NCBI GenBank assembly: GCA_963756365.1
Contig: CAVWNF010000003.1
Location: forward strand, 1 to 64,000
Direction: 5' to 3'
Source of the DNA: WHTI01 sp963756365
GTDB taxonomy: Bacteria > Actinomycetota > CADDZG01 > WHSQ01
DNA: 64,000 bases
Shown: in pieces, positions 61,777-64,000 of the stretch
Layout: every line of letters begins with the position of its first letter
Numbering within the stretch: position 1 is the stretch's first letter
Made by a program: the position numbers and the translations under genes
Notes under the pieces: generated by a model
Seen by the model: only the letters and a program-made list of their open reading frames with translations
Databases searched by the model: none
What the model was told of the DNA's origin: nothing

Positions 61777-63531
61777 GTGGCTTATCTCTCCCTCTATCGC
61801 AAATATCGACCCCAGACGTTCGCCGACATCCTCGGGCAGGAGCACATCTCCTCGACGCTCGTTAACGCGATCACCGAGGACCACGTCGCTCACGCCTATC
61901 TGTTCACGGGGCCGCGCGGGACGGGCAAGACCAGTACCGCCAGGATCCTTGCGAAGGCGCTGAACTGCGAGAAGGGCCCGACGCCCACCCCTTGTGGGGT
62001 GTGCAACTCATGTGTATCGATCACCAACGGCTCTTCGCTTGACGTCATCGAACTGGATGCGGCGTCGCATTCCGGTGTCGATGACACGCGCGAGATCCTG
62101 CAGGGCGTGTCGCTCGCATCGGCGGGTGGTCGGCGCAAGGTCTATGTGATCGACGAGGTCCACATGCTCACCACCCCGTCGTTCAACGCGCTGCTGAAGA
62201 CGCTGGAGGAACCCCCGCCCCACGTCGTGTTCATCCTCGCGACCACCGAGGCGCACAAGGTCCTCCACACGATCCAGTCGCGGACGCAGCGATTCGACTT
62301 TCGCCCGGTTCCCTCCGAGGTGATCGCGACGCACCTTGCAGACGTGGCCGAGAAAGAATCGATCGACGCGGAACCAGATGCCCTCGACATCGTTGCCCGC
62401 CACGCGGAAGGTGGGATGAGAGACGCGCTCTCGACCCTCGACCAGTTGTCCAGCTTCGGGCGCAAGGTCACCGCGGAGGACGTCGAGAACCTGCTCGGTG
62501 GACGTCAGCAGGAGGCCTACGTCGGTTTGTTCGAGGCCCTCGCTGGGGGCGACCTCGGAGGCGTGTTCTGGTCGATCCATTCCATCGTTGCCCAGGGTGC
62601 CGACGTGCGTCAGGTGGCGCGTGGGGCCCTTGGCTACGCTCGCTCGCTTCTGCTGGTGGCAACCGCGCCGGATCCGGATCGTCTCATCGAGGCTTCGGCT
62701 GCAGATCGGGCGGCCATGTCGTCGATCGCGGGCCGTTTCACCCCCTCCCAGTTGCTTCGGATCGTTGATCTCCTGGCGAAGTCCCTGACCGAGATGCGGG
62801 AGGCCCCTAACCATCGGCTGTTGCTCGAGGTCGCGCTCATCAGGGCAGCCGCCCCGGAGACCGATCCTTCCGCCACTGGATTACTAGGTCGGATCGAGCG
62901 GCTCGAACGCCGTATGGGGATAGAAGGCGCACCGTCGGAGTCCCCGCAGCCAGCCCCTCAAGGGCAAACTCGGCCTGCGCCGACCGAAGCGGCTCCTCCA
63001 CAGCAGCAGCCGAAGAAGAAGGAGAGCGCTGCACCCGCTGCGTCCGTTCCAGCCCCGGAGGCAGCTCCGGCCGCGACCCAGGCAGCTCCGGCCCCCTCAC
63101 CCGCCGTTCCGGCAGAGATCGGGTTCGGACACATCAAGGATTCCTGGTCCCAAACGCTGCGCGAGGTCTCGAAGGCGAGCAAGAGGGTCCACGCGCTTCT
63201 GAATCCATCTCGCCCTCTCAACTTCGACGAGGGGATCGTGACGGTCGAGGTCCAGTCGGACTTCCACGCTGAAGAGATGGGTTCCGATCGGAACCGGACG
63301 ATGTTGATCGACGCGCTCCATGCTTCGCTCGGGGTCAAGCCGCGCGTTGCCTTCGTTGCCGTTGGGCAACGCAAGTCAGCCGCGTCGGGCACACCCACCG
63401 ATCCGGCAGATGACGAGGCAGCATCGATAGACGTTGCGGACACATCGCCTGCGGACGCGACTCATGATCCGATCGAACTACTGAAGAAGGGTCTCGGCGC
63501 CGAGGTTGTCGAGACGGAGACCGATAGATGA
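61777..63531 (+). CDS. dnaX: DNA polymerase III subunit gamma/tau
   Basis: The protein has 584 residues. AYLSLYRKYRPQTFADILGQEHI opens the AAA+ clamp-loader domain, with Walker A GPRGTGKTST, the four-Cys zinc site (CEKGPTPTPCGVCNSC), the DEVH Walker B region VIDEVHMLT, and the arginine finger region. A Pro/Ala-rich linker (about 390-445) and a tau-like C-terminal domain follow. GTG at 61777 gives the family N-terminus; ATG at 61768 is a close alternative. It forms a conserved cluster with ybaB and recR. Confidence 0.95.
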   Translation: MAYLSLYRKYRPQTFADILGQEHISSTLVNAITEDHVAHAYLFTGPRGTGKTSTARILAKALNCEKGPTPTPCGVCNSCVSITNGSSLDVIELDAASHSGVDDTREILQGVSLASAGGRRKVYVIDEVHMLTTPSFNALLKTLEEPPPHVVFILATTEAHKVLHTIQSRTQRFDFRPVPSEVIATHLADVAEKESIDAEPDALDIVARHAEGGMRDALSTLDQLSSFGRKVTAEDVENLLGGRQQEAYVGLFEALAGGDLGGVFWSIHSIVAQGADVRQVARGALGYARSLLLVATAPDPDRLIEASAADRAAMSSIAGRFTPSQLLRIVDLLAKSLTEMREAPNHRLLLEVALIRAAAPETDPSATGLLGRIERLERRMGIEGAPSESPQPAPQGQTRPAPTEAAPPQQQPKKKESAAPAASVPAPEAAPAATQAAPAPSPAVPAEIGFGHIKDSWSQTLREVSKASKRVHALLNPSRPLNFDEGIVTVEVQSDFHAEEMGSDRNRTMLIDALHASLGVKPRVAFVAVGQRKSAASGTPTDPADDEAASIDVADTSPADATHDPIELLKKGLGAEVVETETDR

Positions 63532-63544
63532 TGCGGAGGCCTCG

Positions 63545-63874
63545 ATGAAAGACATGCAGAAGATGATGAAGCAGGCCCAGAAGATGGCCGCCGAGATGCA
63601 GAAGGCCCAAGAGGCACTCGCAGATGTCGAGGTTGAGGGTCAGGCTGGCGGCGGCGCGGTCAAGGTCGTCGCGACCGGTGATCAGCGGATAGTGCGTGTG
63701 GAGATCTCCGACGACATGTTCGACGGCGAACCCGACGCCGACGATATCGAGATGCTCGCTGACACGCTTACGGCAGCCGTGAACGACGCGCTCGACAAGT
63801 CTCGCGACGCGCAAGCAGAAGCTATGGGTCCACTAGCCGGTGGGATGGGCGGCATGGGCCTGCCCGGTATGTAG
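63545..63874 (+). CDS. ybaB: YbaB/EbfC nucleoid-associated protein
   Basis: The protein has 109 residues. The N-terminal helix is Met/Lys/Gln-rich (KDMQKMMKQAQKMAAEMQKAQEAL), followed by the beta core VEGQAGGGAVKVVATGDQRIVRVEISDDMF and a Gly/Met-rich tail. YbaB dimers bind DNA and shape the nucleoid. Its place between dnaX and recR is the usual one. The start is ATG at 63545. Confidence 0.93.
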   Translation: MKDMQKMMKQAQKMAAEMQKAQEALADVEVEGQAGGGAVKVVATGDQRIVRVEISDDMFDGEPDADDIEMLADTLTAAVNDALDKSRDAQAEAMGPLAGGMGGMGLPGM

Positions 63875-63883
63875 CGGGTGGGG

Positions 63884-64000
63884 ATGCTGTACGCGGGTCC
63901 CATCCAGGACCTCATCGACGAACTGTCACGGATGCCGGGGATCGGACCGAAATCGGCGCAGCGAGTCGCGTTCTATCTCCTGCAGGCCCCCACCGAAGAT
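63884..64000 (+). CDS. recR: Recombination protein RecR, cut by the window end
   Basis: Only the first 39 residues are present: MLYAGPIQDLIDELSRMPGIGPKSAQRVAFYLL, the RecR helix-hairpin-helix region. RecR works with RecF and RecO in loading RecA at gaps. ATG at 63884 lies 9 bases after the ybaB stop; GTG at 63878 is an alternative. Confidence 0.92.
   Translation, partial: MLYAGPIQDLIDELSRMPGIGPKSAQRVAFYLLQAPTED

Overview
The window is GC-rich DNA of a member of the Actinomycetota, probably from an uncultivated lineage. The evidence is the crgA / sortase / pabA / pknB / pknA / pbpA / rodA / pstP / fhaB / fhaA block followed by a tRNA-Leu, which is the order known from Mycobacterium. A proteasome activator ending in GTYL, a large SRP RNA beside dnaX-ybaB-recR, and a SigX5-type sigma factor support this. 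I cannot name a genus. No phage, transposase, integrase or CRISPR array was seen.

Layout. 0-3 kb: a truncated delta-60 repeat protein, an RlpA-like protein and a secreted protein. 3-10.5 kb: an SCP2 protein, a NUDIX/metallo-beta-lactamase fusion, a membrane PP2C/anti-sigma phosphatase, a thiolase and a second secreted protein. 10.5-22 kb: a CsoR copper repressor and the conserved growth and division cluster on the minus strand, ending with tRNA-Leu. 22-26.4 kb: a glutamate/general amino-acid ABC importer (aapJQMP). 26.6-28.3 kb: two exported proteins of unknown function. 28.5-35.5 kb: a dipeptide/oligopeptide ABC importer with a DUF1028 protein. 35.6-41 kb: OsmC, nickel-pincer cofactor genes larB-larC, serS and an arsenic operon (arsR / arsI / arsC). 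41-49 kb: an S15-type hydrolase, tRNA-Ser, a DHFR-like reductase, sigX5 with a STAS protein, an aldo/keto reductase, and a redox pair (DUF4395-thioredoxin fusion plus an AhpD-like protein that appears to be a selenoprotein). 49-51.5 kb: a molybdate importer modABC with its regulator. 51.6-64 kb: exported nuclease-like protein, yjbQ, malQ, bpa, a PQQ-type sugar dehydrogenase, a metallophosphoesterase, four tRNAs, tadA, the SRP RNA, dnaX, ybaB and the start of recR.

Two signals deserve attention. First, an AhpD-like peroxidase gene (minus strand, 45938-46488) has an in-frame TGA at the second cysteine of its CxxC site. A hairpin 18 nt downstream carries the loop GGUCU, as expected of a bacterial SECIS, and the gene follows a thioredoxin-fused membrane protein. 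Second, two families of about 47-bp palindromes (family A with CTCTCGGCGTG ends, family B with TTCTGGGCGACT ends) recur eleven times, always just 3' of a gene and sometimes joined A-B. A third palindromic element of 34 bp lies 3-4 nt behind both the SRP RNA and a tRNA-Ser gene.

At least eighteen clear single-base frame breaks occur in otherwise intact, often operonic genes, roughly one per 3 kb. The simplest reading is uncorrected indels in the assembly rather than mass pseudogenisation. Broken genes are annotated over their full reconstructed span.
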